In this document: positions 52,253 to 61,326 of the stretch, one piece after another | How positions within the stretch are numbered: the stretch's first letter is position 1 | Layout of the letters: every line of letters starts with the position of its first letter | Assembly: GCF_004167665.1 (NCBI RefSeq) | Contig: NZ_SEWE01000003.1 | Coordinates: 1-64,000, forward strand | Length of the DNA: 64,000 bases | Source of the DNA: Hymenobacter persicinus | GTDB taxonomy: Bacteria; Bacteroidota; Bacteroidia; Cytophagales; Hymenobacteraceae | Reading direction: 5' to 3' | Program-made: the position numbers and the translations under genes | The notes under the pieces: generated by a model | What the model was told of the DNA's origin: nothing | What the model saw: the letters and a program-made list of their open reading frames with translations, nothing else | Database searches by the model: none

Positions 52253-54445
52253 ATGGCCCGCGTTGCTCTGATTACCGACCCCGCTGGTACGGCTGCTTCC
52301 GCAGTAGCCCTCGAATCACGCGGCGACTTTCCGCCCCGGGGTCCGCGGGAGCTGACGCGCATTGCCCTGATTGGCAACCCCAACTCGGGCAAGTCCTCGC
52401 TGTTCAACCAGCTGACCGGCCTCAACCAGAAGGTCGGCAACTTCCCCGGCGTGACGGTGGACCGCAAAACCGGCATCAGTCAGCTCACGCCCCAGCACCG
52501 GGCCGAAATCATTGACCTGCCCGGCACCTACTCGCTCTACCCCAAGAGCCTCGACGAGAAGGTAATCACCGATTTGCTCTACGACCGGGCCTCCGAGCAG
52601 TTCCCGGACTTCGTGGTCGTGACGGTGGACAGCTCCAACCTGCGCCGCAATCTGCTACTGTTCACTCAGCTGGCCGACCTGGGCTTGCCCATCGTGCTGG
52701 CCCTGAACATGATGGACGTGGCCGAGCAGCACGGCGTCAAGATTGACGTGCCGGCCCTGCAGCAGGAGCTGGGCGTACCGGTTATTCCGATGAATGCCCG
52801 CAAGGGCATCGGGGTGGCGGCGCTCAAAATCGTCATGGCCCAGCAGATGAGTGCGTCCACGGAGCGGTTCTACGAGCCCACCGAGGCGCTGCTGCCCATG
52901 ATCCGGCAGATCCGCTACTACTTCAACCTGCACAACGACTACCTGGCGCTGCACTACGCCCACCAGTTTCGGCAGATCAACTTCCTGACCGCCGACGACC
53001 GGGCCTACATCGGGGAGCTGGTGCAGCAGTACGACTTCCAGCCCACGCCCCAGCAGGCCCAGGAAACCATTGCCCGCTACGCCCGCATCAACGCCATTCT
53101 GCTGAATGCCGTGACCGTGACGCGCACCGAGAAGAACGAGCCCTACAGCAACCGGCTCGATAAGGTTCTCACCCACACGGTGTGGGGCTACCTGATTTTC
53201 TTCGGGGTGCTGTTCTTGATGTTCCAGGCCGTCTTCGCCTGGGCCAGCTACCCCATGGAGCTCATCGACCAGGGCGTGGCCTGGATCAACGGGCTGATTC
53301 AAACCAACTTCCACGGGCCGCTCATCAACCTGCTCACCGAAGGCATCTTGGCCGGACTCGGGGGCGTGCTGATTTTCATTCCGCAGATTGCCCTGCTCTT
53401 CGCCTTCATTGCCGTGCTCGAGGAAACCGGCTACATGGCCCGGGTCACGTTTATGATGGACCGGATCATGCGCAAGTTCGGGCTCAACGGCAAGAGCGTG
53501 GTGCCCCTGATTTCGGGCGTGGCCTGCGCTGTGCCGGCCATCATGAGCGCGCGCACCATCGAAAACTGGAAGGACCGCATCATCACCATCTTCGTGACCC
53601 CGCTGATGAGCTGCTCGGCCCGGATTCCGGTCTACACGGTGCTTATCGGCCTGGTCGTGCCCGACGTGCCGGTGCTGGGCATTTTCAACCTGCGCGGTAT
53701 TGCCCTGATGGGCCTGTACCTACTGGGCTTCTTCGCGGCCATCTTCTCGGCTTTGGCGCTGAAACTGCTACTGCGCACCCAGGAGCGGAGTTACTTTATC
53801 ATGGAGTTTCCGGTGTACCGCTGGCCGCGCTGGAAAAACGTGGGCATTACCATCGTGGAGAAGGTCAAGACCTTCGTGTTTCAGGCCGGCAAGGTTATCG
53901 TGGCCATTTCTGTGATTCTGTGGGTGCTGGCTTCGTATGGGCCGGGCAACGCCCTGGAGCAGGCCGAAGCTCGGGTTCGGGCTACGGCGGCCGCCCAGCA
54001 ACTCAGCCAGCGGGAAACCGAAACCCGGGTGGCCTCCGAAAAGCTCGAAAACTCCTACGCCGGCCTGTTTGGTCGCACCCTGGAGCCGGCCATCCGCCCC
54101 CTGGGCTTCGACTGGAAAATCGGCATTGCCCTGATTACCTCGTTTGCGGCCCGGGAAGTATTCGTGGGCACAATTTCCACCATCTACAGCGTGGGTCAGG
54201 ACGCCGACATGCGCACGGTACAGCAGAAGCTGGCCGCCGAGAAGGACGACAACGGTCAGCCGTTTTTCACCCCCGCCCGAGCGTTTTCTCTGCTGGTATT
54301 CTACGTGTTTGCCATGCAGTGCATGAGCACCTTGGCCGTGGTCTACCGCGAAACCAAGGGCTGGAAATGGCCGCTGCTGCAGCTGCTCTACATGACCGGC
54401 CTGGCCTACGTGTCCTCCCTAGTCGTGTACCAAGTGTTTAAGTAG
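52253..54445 (+). CDS. feoB: Ferrous iron transporter FeoB
   Basis: 730 residues. An N-terminal extension (1-36) precedes the G domain: G1 GNPNSGKSS at 41-49, GNFPGVTVDRKTG (switch I), DLPGTYSLYP (G3) and LNMMD (G4). The membrane part has Gate/FeoB_C motifs: GVACAVPAIMSARTI and LMSCSARIPVYTVLIGLVVP with the metal-path cysteines. Two coiled/charged insertions near residues 560-600 (ALEQAEARVRATAAAQQ) extend between late TM helices. It imports Fe2+ across the inner membrane using GTP. The stop codon sits in a heptad repeat array. Confidence 0.97.
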   Translation: MARVALITDPAGTAASAVALESRGDFPPRGPRELTRIALIGNPNSGKSSLFNQLTGLNQKVGNFPGVTVDRKTGISQLTPQHRAEIIDLPGTYSLYPKSLDEKVITDLLYDRASEQFPDFVVVTVDSSNLRRNLLLFTQLADLGLPIVLALNMMDVAEQHGVKIDVPALQQELGVPVIPMNARKGIGVAALKIVMAQQMSASTERFYEPTEALLPMIRQIRYYFNLHNDYLALHYAHQFRQINFLTADDRAYIGELVQQYDFQPTPQQAQETIARYARINAILLNAVTVTRTEKNEPYSNRLDKVLTHTVWGYLIFFGVLFLMFQAVFAWASYPMELIDQGVAWINGLIQTNFHGPLINLLTEGILAGLGGVLIFIPQIALLFAFIAVLEETGYMARVTFMMDRIMRKFGLNGKSVVPLISGVACAVPAIMSARTIENWKDRIITIFVTPLMSCSARIPVYTVLIGLVVPDVPVLGIFNLRGIALMGLYLLGFFAAIFSALALKLLLRTQERSYFIMEFPVYRWPRWKNVGITIVEKVKTFVFQAGKVIVAISVILWVLASYGPGNALEQAEARVRATAAAQQLSQRETETRVASEKLENSYAGLFGRTLEPAIRPLGFDWKIGIALITSFAAREVFVGTISTIYSVGQDADMRTVQQKLAAEKDDNGQPFFTPARAFSLLVFYVFAMQCMSTLAVVYRETKGWKWPLLQLLYMTGLAYVSSLVVYQVFK

Positions 54446-54510
54446 TTGTCGGTTGTTCGTTGTCAGTTGTTAGCATCGTTGGACGACCTAACAACGAACA
54501 ACGAACAACT
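54445..54510. repeat. Heptad inverted repeat array after feoB
   Basis: Left: four 7-base units (GTTGTCG, GTTGTTC, GTTGTCA, GTTGTTA) from the last base of the feoB stop to 54472. Right: 54488-54509 is three matching units inverted. 20 of 22 bases pair between 54452-54473 and 54488-54509 around a 14-base loop. It may stop both feoB and the convergent RsmI-like gene, though there is no U tract. Confidence 0.8.
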
Positions 54511-54515
54511 AAGGA

Positions 54516-55220
54516 CTACCGTCCAATCAGAAATACCGCCGGCTGCTTGTGAATCTGGGGGAGCTTGCCTTTCCAGCCGGCTACCGTGTCGGTGCGGACA
54601 TATTCGTCGGGGGCGGTGAGGTTGGCGGCAATGCAGAGGCGGGTACCGGGGCTGAGCTGGGTTAACAAATCCTCCAGCAGCGGCATGTTACGGTAGGGTG
54701 TCTCGATAAACAGCTGGGTCTGGTGCTGGGTCAGGGCCAGCCGCTCCAGATTTTTGATGGCCGCGGCCCGCGGGGCCTTCTCGATGGGCAGGTAGCCGTG
54801 AAAGGCGAAGCTCTGCCCGTTCATGCCCGAGCCCATCAGCGCCAGCAGCAGGGAGGAGGGCCCGACCAGCGGTACCACCCGGATGCCGAGCTGGTGCCCG
54901 AGACGCACGATTTCGGCGCCGGGGTCGGCCACGCCGGGGCAGCCGGCTTCGGAAATAATGCCCGCGTCCTGCCCGGCCGTCACCAGCTTCAGCGCCGCCT
55001 TGATGTCGGATTCCGGGGAATCTTTGTCGATAACGGTAATGGCCAGCTCCTCGATGACGTGCTGGGGGGCTACGCTCTTGATAAAGCGGCGGGCCGTGCG
55101 GGCATTTTCCACTAGAAAGTAGGTGAGGTCCGCTACCCGGGCCGCCACCTGGGCCGGAAGCACCTGCGCGGCGGTGGCTTCGGCCAGCACGGTAGGAATA
55201 AGGTAAAGCGTACCCTTCAT
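54516..55220 (-). CDS. RsmI-like SAM-dependent methyltransferase (tetrapyrrole methylase fold)
   Basis: 234 residues: MKGTLYLIPTVLAEA start, SEAGCPGVADPGAEIVRLG (about 94-112, the SEAGxPxxxDPG signature), VPLVGPSSLLLALMGSG and HGYLPIEKAPRAA. RsmI 2'-O-methylates C1402 of 16S rRNA. This short Bacteroidota version keeps the SAM-binding and dimer regions but lacks the C-terminal extension of the E. coli protein (about 286 residues), so its exact substrate is less certain. Flanked on both sides by 7-base-unit repeat arrays. Confidence 0.88.
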   Translation of the reverse strand: MKGTLYLIPTVLAEATAAQVLPAQVAARVADLTYFLVENARTARRFIKSVAPQHVIEELAITVIDKDSPESDIKAALKLVTAGQDAGIISEAGCPGVADPGAEIVRLGHQLGIRVVPLVGPSSLLLALMGSGMNGQSFAFHGYLPIEKAPRAAAIKNLERLALTQHQTQLFIETPYRNMPLLEDLLTQLSPGTRLCIAANLTAPDEYVRTDTVAGWKGKLPQIHKQPAVFLIGR

Positions 55221-55221
55221 T

Positions 55222-55297
55222 TTCGTTGTTCGTTAATAATTGTCAGGTGGTAATTGCTAGGTCGCTCAACGACAAACGGATACCTACCAACAAGTGC
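55222..55297. repeat. Degenerate heptad inverted array upstream of the RsmI-like gene
   Basis: From 55224 the sequence divides into 7-base units (GTTGTTC, GTTAATA, ATTGTCA, GGTGGTA, ATTGCTA). Units read from 55297 inward on the other strand (GTTAGGC, ACTTGTT, GGTAGGT) resemble them. It shares its first unit with the array at 54445. It fills the space between the two neighbouring genes. Confidence 0.55.
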
Positions 55298-56068
55298 CTA
55301 ACTATTCATAAAGGCCTCGACCAGGGCGAATATCTCATCGGGCTTTTCGGCGTGCAGCCAGTGGCCGGCATCCACCACGGTTTCGACCTGGGAGTTGGGA
55401 AACAGGGCCGGGATGCCGTAGAGTTTGTCTTCGGTGCTGATGTAGTCCGACTTGCCGCCGCGCACGAACAGAGCCGGCTTGAGGAAGGGGTGCTGACCAG
55501 TGATTTCGGCGCCGATGGCGGGCATCTGGGCGGTGAGGGCCGCCAGGTTCTGGCGCCAGGCAAAGGAGTTGTCTTCGCGCCGGTACAGGTTTTTGAGCAG
55601 AAACTGCCGCACGCCCAGCTGGGGAATCGTGCGGGCCAGGGCCTCGTCGGCCTGCTGCCGGCTTTCCAGCGCGGCCAAATCCACGGCGTTGAGCCCGGCC
55701 AGAATATCGTCTTGGTGGCGCATATCGGAGAGGCGGGGGGCAATGTCGAGCACGATGAGGCGGGTGAGGCGCTCGGGGTGGTCGAGGGCGAAGCGCATAG
55801 CCACCTTGCCGCCCATGCTGTGGCCCAGGAGCGTAACGGTGGGCAGCTGAAGCTGGTCGAGAAGTTCCAGCACGTCCTGGCTCATGAGCTCGTAGGAATG
55901 CTCGGCCGAGTGGGGGCTGCGGCCGTGGTTGCGCAGGTCCACCACGATAACGCGGAAGTGCTCCGCCCAGCGCTTGGCCAGGGTCTGCCAGTTGTCGGAA
56001 GTGCCGAAGAGCCCGTGCAGGATAACCAGCGGCGTGCCCTGGCCTAGTTCGCGGAAGTGTAGTTGCAT
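55298..56068 (-). CDS. Alpha/beta hydrolase (YbfF-like esterase)
   Basis: 256 residues from the ATG at 56068; a longer in-frame reading to 56410 overlaps the kinase gene antisense-style and lacks the fold. Oxyanion HGLFGTSDNW (about 18-27), nucleophile elbow LLGHSMGGKVAM (about 84-95, Ser intact), acid near FVRGGKSDYI and His in DAGHWLHAEKP. YbfF-type enzymes hydrolyse short acyl thioesters or esters; the physiological substrate is unknown. Cytosolic. 71 bp downstream of the histidine kinase gene, same strand. Confidence 0.92.
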   Translation of the reverse strand: MQLHFRELGQGTPLVILHGLFGTSDNWQTLAKRWAEHFRVIVVDLRNHGRSPHSAEHSYELMSQDVLELLDQLQLPTVTLLGHSMGGKVAMRFALDHPERLTRLIVLDIAPRLSDMRHQDDILAGLNAVDLAALESRQQADEALARTIPQLGVRQFLLKNLYRREDNSFAWRQNLAALTAQMPAIGAEITGQHPFLKPALFVRGGKSDYISTEDKLYGIPALFPNSQVETVVDAGHWLHAEKPDEIFALVEAFMNS

Positions 56069-56139
56069 AGCGGGCAAAGGTCGGAAGAAGGCAGCAATTG
56101 CCACCAACCCGGCCCGGATGCCTGCGAAATGGACCTGCT

Positions 56140-58053
56140 TTAGGCCCGCACGCCCGGCAGCTGCACCTGCACCGTGGTGCCGGCCCCGAGCGTACTCTGA
56201 ATGCTCAACGAGCCGCCCTGGCGCTTCACAAAGGCCCGGCACAGCAGCAAACCCAGCCCCGTGCCGGCCCGCGGCCCGTGGGCAGGGCCGGGCATCTGGG
56301 GCATTTCCTGGGAGTGCAGCACCTCGGCCACCAGGGCCGGCGCCATGCCGTGGCCCGAATCGGAAATGGTGAGCGTGATGGTGCCGTTGTCGGGGTTGGC
56401 GGCGGCGCAAAACAGAATCCGGCCGCCGGGGGGCGTAAACTTCAGGGCATTACCGACCAGGTTGCGCAGAATGGTCCGGGTCATGTTGTGGTCGGCCCAC
56501 AGGCGCAGGTTGGGGTCGTGCATGGTCTCGAAGCGGATCTGCTTGGCTTCGGCCGTGGTTTGGTAGAGCTGGGCGTTTTCGGCAAACAGCTCGGCCACTT
56601 CCAGCTTCTCGGGGCGGAAGGCCAGCTCCCCGGTCTGACTCACGGCCCAGTTCAGCAGGTTGTCGAGCAGGCCGTTGAGGCTATGGGCTGATTGCCGCAC
56701 CAACTCGGGCAGACGGCGCAGGCCGTCCTCGTCGCGGCGGGAAAGGTAGAAGCCAATCAGCTCCGTGACGCCCACAAACGAGGTAACGGGGCCGCGCAGG
56801 TCGTGGGCTACAATGGCGTACAGCCGGTCTTTGGAGGCCGCCACCCGGCGTAGCTCGGCGGTGGTTTCCTGCAGGGCCCGGTTGTTGACGCGCAGCGCGG
56901 CCCGGTTGCGGCGCAGCTGCCAGTACAGCACGCCCACGCCGGCCACCAGCAGCACCAGAAAAGCCACCACGGCCCACAGCGTGCGGTTGCGAAGCTGCTC
57001 CAGGTGGGCCCGCTCGGTCAGCAGCCGGATTTGGTGCTCTTTGTCGAGCAGGTCGTAGCGGGTTTGCAGGGCCATGAGGGTGTTCAGGCGCTGACGGTTG
57101 TTGAGCGTATCGTTCAGGGCCAGGTAGCGTTCCTGCCACTGGTAGGCCTGCTTGAAATTTTGTTGCTGGGTGTTCACCTGGGCCAGCACGTTGTAGGCAT
57201 CGAGCACCCGCTCCAGATAGTGGCTCTGTCGGGATTTCTGCAAGGCCTGCTGGGCGTAGTCGGCGGCTTCGTCGGTGCGGTGGCTTTGGAGCAGAATCAA
57301 ACTCAGCAATTCCAGGTTGCCGGCTTCGTAGCGGGGCTCGTGCAGGTCCTGGGTTATTTCCAGGGCCCGCCGGATCAGCCCCTCGGCCATTTCCACGCGG
57401 CCTTTCTGCCAGTAGTAGGTGCCCAGGTTGGCCAGGTGCAGGGCCTCTCCCGACCGGTCGTGGTTGCGGCGGGCCAGGTACAGGGCCTTGTGCATGTAGC
57501 GCAGGGCTTCGGGGTGGCGCTCCAGGTAAAAGTAGAAGCTCGACAGGTTGCCGTACAGAATCAGCTGGGTGTGCTCACTCACGCCGGGGCGGTTTACCAG
57601 CCGCAGGGCTTCCTTGTAGTTGCGCCAGGCAATGGTGGTGTCGCCCCGCTCGTGGTGGACGCCGGCCATGGACGAATAGCTGCGCACCAGGCCGTCGGCG
57701 TCGTTGAGGCGGCGGGCCAGGCCGTGGGCTTCGTTGTAGAGCGCCAGCGCGTGCGGGCCGTCGGAAGACGAGGCGTAGCAGTTGCCCAGGCTGAGCAGGC
57801 AACGCATCAGCCCGCGGAAGTCGCCCAGGCGGCGGGCCAGGGCCACGCCCTGTTCCCCGTAGGCCAGGGCCTGGGGCACCGCCGTTTCGTGGAGGGCGTA
57901 GGAAAGCGAGTCGAGCACCGCCACCCGGCGCGGACTGGCGGGCAGAGTTCGGAGCAGGGTGCGCTGCCGGTGCAATACGGTCGTATCCTGGGCCCGCAGA
58001 GACGGAGCCAGGAACTGTAAGGTCAGAAAAATGACTACAAACAGGTGCCGCAT
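56140..58053 (-). CDS. TPR-containing sensor histidine kinase
   Basis: 637 residues. Signal peptide (about 1-21), then periplasmic TPR-like helical repeats (about 40-335; NLGTYYWQKGRVEMAEGLI type units), one TM (WAVVAFLVLLVAGVGVLYW, about 352-370), a coiled coil, the H-box AIVAHDLRGPV with phospho-acceptor His417, N-box NLVGNALKFT, G1 DSGHGM and G2 GTGLGL. It senses a periplasmic signal through the TPRs and should phosphorylate a response regulator, but none is encoded nearby, so it is an orphan kinase here. A near-consensus -7 element (TACTTTTA, complement of 58083-58090) lies 30 bp upstream. Confidence 0.93.
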   Translation of the reverse strand: MRHLFVVIFLTLQFLAPSLRAQDTTVLHRQRTLLRTLPASPRRVAVLDSLSYALHETAVPQALAYGEQGVALARRLGDFRGLMRCLLSLGNCYASSSDGPHALALYNEAHGLARRLNDADGLVRSYSSMAGVHHERGDTTIAWRNYKEALRLVNRPGVSEHTQLILYGNLSSFYFYLERHPEALRYMHKALYLARRNHDRSGEALHLANLGTYYWQKGRVEMAEGLIRRALEITQDLHEPRYEAGNLELLSLILLQSHRTDEAADYAQQALQKSRQSHYLERVLDAYNVLAQVNTQQQNFKQAYQWQERYLALNDTLNNRQRLNTLMALQTRYDLLDKEHQIRLLTERAHLEQLRNRTLWAVVAFLVLLVAGVGVLYWQLRRNRAALRVNNRALQETTAELRRVAASKDRLYAIVAHDLRGPVTSFVGVTELIGFYLSRRDEDGLRRLPELVRQSAHSLNGLLDNLLNWAVSQTGELAFRPEKLEVAELFAENAQLYQTTAEAKQIRFETMHDPNLRLWADHNMTRTILRNLVGNALKFTPPGGRILFCAAANPDNGTITLTISDSGHGMAPALVAEVLHSQEMPQMPGPAHGPRAGTGLGLLLCRAFVKRQGGSLSIQSTLGAGTTVQVQLPGVRA

Positions 58054-58187
58054 TGAAGCAGGTAGGAGGGCGGAGACTTCTGTAAAAGTAATACTTATTT
58101 TAAATATAACGGCCTGACTTGACGCATGGTATAAGTCAGTTTAAACTTGAATAAAATAAAGAAAAATAGATATTTGAAACGGAATAT

Positions 58188-58781
58188 TTACAAAAAGCAC
58201 AGCCAGCGCTGCTGATGCTCGACATTAGAATTGCGCAAAAAATCCGCCACTGGTTCCAGGTTGGTCAGCAGGGCCGTTAGGGTGAGTACGCGGCCGTCGC
58301 GCAGGTGCAGGCGCAAAAAATTGTAGTTGCTCCAAAACAGCCGCGGCGAGACGCAGGTCACCCATTCCACCCGCAGTAGGTCGCGCTGCCGGAAGGGTAC
58401 CAGTTGCCGGTTCTGGTACACTTCGAACACGTTTTTCTTGGGCTCGAATACCAGCGCCGTGTGCAGGTTGCGGATGTAGTACTGGGCGTGCAGTAGCAGG
58501 GCGGGCACCGAAAAACCTAGCACCACTGCCGCCAGCGCCGTGAGCAGCACCAGTTCGTAGGTGGAAAGGGCGCCAAAAAGGAAGAACGACGCCAGAAACG
58601 GCAGCCCCACGCCCAAACACAGCAGGGGCCAGAACAGCAGGTAAAACTGCCGCAGAAACGTGGGCCGGTACACCCGGCTGGCCTTGGTGAAAAAGCTGGT
58701 AATCAGTCGCAGTCCGAAAACTATGACCAGTACGGCCCCGCTGATTTCCAGCAGGGGCCGCAGAAATGGCAGCAGCTTCAC
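58188..58781 (-). CDS. Hypothetical two-TM membrane protein with soluble C-terminal domain
   Basis: 197 residues starting at GTG 58781, immediately after the selD TAG. Hydrophobic segments near 10-28, 46-72 and 76-98. The C-terminal 100 residues (ALVFEPKKNVFEVYQNRQLVPF, DLLRVEWVT, LRLHLRDGRVLTL) alternate strands like a PH-type domain, ending RWLCFL. No family recognised. The zero-base junction suggests coupling to selD, but a selenium role is only inference. The 134 bp upstream of the kinase side is AT-rich. Confidence 0.7.
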   Translation of the reverse strand: MKLLPFLRPLLEISGAVLVIVFGLRLITSFFTKASRVYRPTFLRQFYLLFWPLLCLGVGLPFLASFFLFGALSTYELVLLTALAAVVLGFSVPALLLHAQYYIRNLHTALVFEPKKNVFEVYQNRQLVPFRQRDLLRVEWVTCVSPRLFWSNYNFLRLHLRDGRVLTLTALLTNLEPVADFLRNSNVEHQQRWLCFL

Positions 58782-59840
58782 CTAGCGCACCTGAATCCAG
58801 GCCTCGCCGGGCGTGTGGGCGCGCAGGGTGCCGAAGGGTTCCAGGGCCAGCCCATACTGCTCGAATACGGCCTGCACGGCCGGCCGGCCAGCGGGGTCCA
58901 CGCACACGAGCAGGCCGCCGGAAGTCTGCGGGTCGCAGAGCCAGGTGCGCTGCTCATCCGTGACCTCGCCAATTTTGTGGCCGTAGCTGTCCCAGTTGCG
59001 TACCGTGCCGCCGGGTACTGAGCCCTGGAGGCGGTACTGCTCGGCTTCGGCCAGCAGGGGCACTTTGCTGAACTCCACCTCGGCCGTCAGGTTGCTGCCC
59101 TCGCACACCTCCGAGAGGTGACCCAGCAGGCCAAAGCCCGTCACGTCGGTCATGGCGCGCACGGCCTCGAGCTGGCCCAGCTCGTAGCCGATTTTGTTGA
59201 GCTGCATCATGCTCTGCGGGGCCAGCTGCTCGTGCTCGGGCTGGAGAATGCCGCGCTTCTGGGCCGTAGTGAGCATGCCCACGCCCAGAGGCTTGGTCAG
59301 GTACAGCTCGCAGCCGGCCGTGGCCGTGTCGTTCTGCTTGAGGTTTTTGATATCGAGCATGCCGGTCACGGCCAAGCCGAAGATGGGTTCGGGCGAGTCG
59401 ATGCTGTGGCCGCCGGCCAGCGGGATGCCGGCCTCGGCGCAAATGCTGCGGCTACCTTCGAGTACCCGGCGGGCCACTTCCGGCGGCAGCTTGTCGATGG
59501 GCCAGCCCAGCACGGCAATGGCCATCAGGGGCCGTCCGCCCATGGCGTAGACGTCGGAAATGGCGTTGGCCGAGGCAATGCGCCCGAAGTCGTAGGCGTC
59601 ATCGACGATGGGCATGAAGAAGTCGGTGGTCGAAATCAGAGCCTGCCCGCCACCGATGTCGTAGACGGCCGCATCGTCGCGGCTGCCGTTGCCGACCAGT
59701 AGCTTCTCGTCGTGGATTTGCGGGACGGTAGTGTGCAGAATCTGGTCGAGCACCTTGGGCGCAATCTTGCAGCCGCAGCCCGCGCCGTGGCTGTACTGGG
59801 TGAGGCGGTACTCGGTGGTCGAAGGAGCGTTGCTGGACAT
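58782..59840 (-). CDS. selD: Selenide, water dikinase (selenophosphate synthetase)
   Basis: 352 residues. The N-terminal [10 protein letters not shown] contains Cys22 (equivalent of E. coli Cys17) and Lys25; the codon is TGC, not TGA, so Cys not Sec. AIR-synthase-like ATP fold with [19 protein letters not shown] (broken here), [22 protein letters not shown] and DPQTSGG. It makes selenophosphate from selenide and ATP. It is the third gene after mnmH and a VOC gene, 36 bp after the latter, supplying selenium for tRNA 2-selenouridine. No selA, selB or tRNA-Sec is in the window. Confidence 0.97.
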   Translation of the reverse strand: MSSNAPSTTEYRLTQYSHGAGCGCKIAPKVLDQILHTTVPQIHDEKLLVGNGSRDDAAVYDIGGGQALISTTDFFMPIVDDAYDFGRIASANAISDVYAMGGRPLMAIAVLGWPIDKLPPEVARRVLEGSRSICAEAGIPLAGGHSIDSPEPIFGLAVTGMLDIKNLKQNDTATAGCELYLTKPLGVGMLTTAQKRGILQPEHEQLAPQSMMQLNKIGYELGQLEAVRAMTDVTGFGLLGHLSEVCEGSNLTAEVEFSKVPLLAEAEQYRLQGSVPGGTVRNWDSYGHKIGEVTDEQRTWLCDPQTSGGLLVCVDPAGRPAVQAVFEQYGLALEPFGTLRAHTPGEAWIQVR

Positions 59841-59876
59841 ATCAGGGCAAAGAAAAAGCGGCGAGTTGAAGAAGTT

Positions 59877-60281
59877 TTACTGCTGCCAGTCGGCATTTTG
59901 CAGGACTATGCGGTAACCGTCGGGGTCCTCGAAAGTAAGGCCCTGTCGGTCCCAGTAAGGGTTGTAGGCCGGCACCGGGGCGTAGCCGTGCTCGTGCAGG
60001 CGCGCCACGGCCGTCTGCCAAGCTTCCGGCTCGGGAAGGTAAAACACGAGCAGGTGCTCCGGGTTTGGGGCCCGCCCGATTTCGTGGCCGGGCTGGGCCG
60101 TGAATTCGAGGTGGTAAGGCGCCTGCGGGTGACCGAGCATCACCCCATCGAAGCCGTCGTGGCCTTCGAAGCTATATAAAATCTGGAGCCCGAGTCCGTC
60201 GTGGTAGAAGCGCACCAGGGCCGGCAGCTGGCTCGTGGGGCGGGCTACGCGCAGCTTAGGCGCCGGCATGCTGCGGGACAT
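59877..60281 (-). CDS. VOC-superfamily (glyoxalase-like) protein in the selenouridine operon
   Basis: 134 residues in two beta-alpha-beta-beta-beta halves: RPTSQLPALVRFYHDGLGLQ (about 14-33) and GYAPVPAYNPYWDRQGLTFEDPDGYR (about 98-123, DPDGY typical of VOC). The usual first-strand His is Arg here (ARPT), and the last-strand Glu is Gln (IVLQN), so canonical metal ligands are incomplete. HLEF and EHLLVFY could still supply ligands. The ATG (60281, alternative 60269) lies inside the 3' end of mnmH with a 26-base overlap, and selD follows. Substrate unknown. Confidence 0.88.
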   Translation of the reverse strand: MSRSMPAPKLRVARPTSQLPALVRFYHDGLGLQILYSFEGHDGFDGVMLGHPQAPYHLEFTAQPGHEIGRAPNPEHLLVFYLPEPEAWQTAVARLHEHGYAPVPAYNPYWDRQGLTFEDPDGYRIVLQNADWQQ

Positions 60282-61323
60282 TTTTCGCCAACTCTACCAA
60301 GCCTTCCCGCTTCGCGGCGGCAAGCACCAGAGCAGCATTCACCGCCGGGTCGCAGGTGGCGGAGGGCACGCGCACCACCCGGCTGCTGGCCTTGTTGTCG
60401 AGCCCGAAGCCGTAGGTTTTGTCGTAGTAGCTCAGGGCAATGTCGACCATCTTTTCCATGTCGCCGGCACCGATGGCGTCCAGGGCTTCCTTGGTGGCCA
60501 GGCCCCCGAGCCGCTTGCTGATGCGCTGAATGGCTTCGGCCAGCTGGGCGGGGTTTTCCTTGCCGTACTCGGCGGCCAGCTTGCGGGTGCGCACCGCCTT
60601 CGGAATGTCGAGTACCACGAGCGGGGCGCGCCGCATCTGCTCAAATAAGGGCTTGGGGATGGTCAGGCGGCCAATGGTCAGGCTTTCGTCTTCGAGCCAG
60701 GGTACCACCTGGGCGGGCAGCGCGTCGAGTACCAAGGCCAGATTGTTCTCAAATTGCTCGGGCGTAGGCTGGGGCGGCAGGCCGATGGCCCCGAACGAGG
60801 AGCCCTTGTGGTGGGCCAGTCCTTCCAGGTCCACGATGGTTTCGCCCTGCCGGGCCAACTCGTGGAGGGTGTCAGTTTTGCCCGAGCCGGTCAGCCCGCC
60901 CAGAATGAGCAGGGGCCGGGGCTCACTGAACTGGGCCAGGGCCCAGCGGCGGTAGTCCTTGTAGCCTTTGTCGAGCAGGTGCACCTTGAAGCCGGCCAGC
61001 TCCAGCAGCCACAGCACGGCCCCGCTGCGCATGCCCCCGCGCCAGCAGTGCAGGCGTACTTCCTTGTGGGGCGCCAGCTTTTGGGCCTGCTTCACCATGC
61101 GGCTCATCTTAGGCCCGAAAAACTCCAGCCCGAGGTGCACGGCGCGGTCCTGGCTGACCTGCTTGTAGGCCGTGCCGATACGGGCCCGCTCCTCATCCGT
61201 AAATAAGGGCAGACTCAACGCTCCCGGAATATGCCCCTGCGCAAACTCAATGGGGGCCCGCACGTCCAAAATCGGGGCGTCGGCGGGGCCTTGCAGAAAA
61301 TCGGAGAGCGGAAGGCGGGGCAT
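60256..61323 (-). CDS. mnmH: tRNA 2-selenouridine(34) synthase
   Basis: 355 residues. N-terminal rhodanese domain with Cys93 in HCWRGGMRS (matches the catalytic Cys97 region of E. coli MnmH), C-terminal P-loop GGLTGSGKTD (142-151). It converts 2-thiouridine at the wobble position of tRNA to 2-selenouridine through S-geranyl intermediate, using selenophosphate from SelD, encoded 2 genes downstream. First gene of the operon; the 26 bases at its end encode the start of the VOC gene. Upstream lies an octamer-phased repeat. Confidence 0.96.
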   Translation of the reverse strand: MPRLPLSDFLQGPADAPILDVRAPIEFAQGHIPGALSLPLFTDEERARIGTAYKQVSQDRAVHLGLEFFGPKMSRMVKQAQKLAPHKEVRLHCWRGGMRSGAVLWLLELAGFKVHLLDKGYKDYRRWALAQFSEPRPLLILGGLTGSGKTDTLHELARQGETIVDLEGLAHHKGSSFGAIGLPPQPTPEQFENNLALVLDALPAQVVPWLEDESLTIGRLTIPKPLFEQMRRAPLVVLDIPKAVRTRKLAAEYGKENPAQLAEAIQRISKRLGGLATKEALDAIGAGDMEKMVDIALSYYDKTYGFGLDNKASSRVVRVPSATCDPAVNAALVLAAAKREGLVELAKNVPQHAGA

Positions 61324-61326
61324 GAG

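Noticed and set aside
54445..55297. CRISPR-like array
   Set aside because: Repeats are 7-base units with no spacers and no cas genes nearby.
59760..59790. Selenocysteine in SelD
   Set aside because: The active-site codon is TGC and not TGA; no SECIS-like need.
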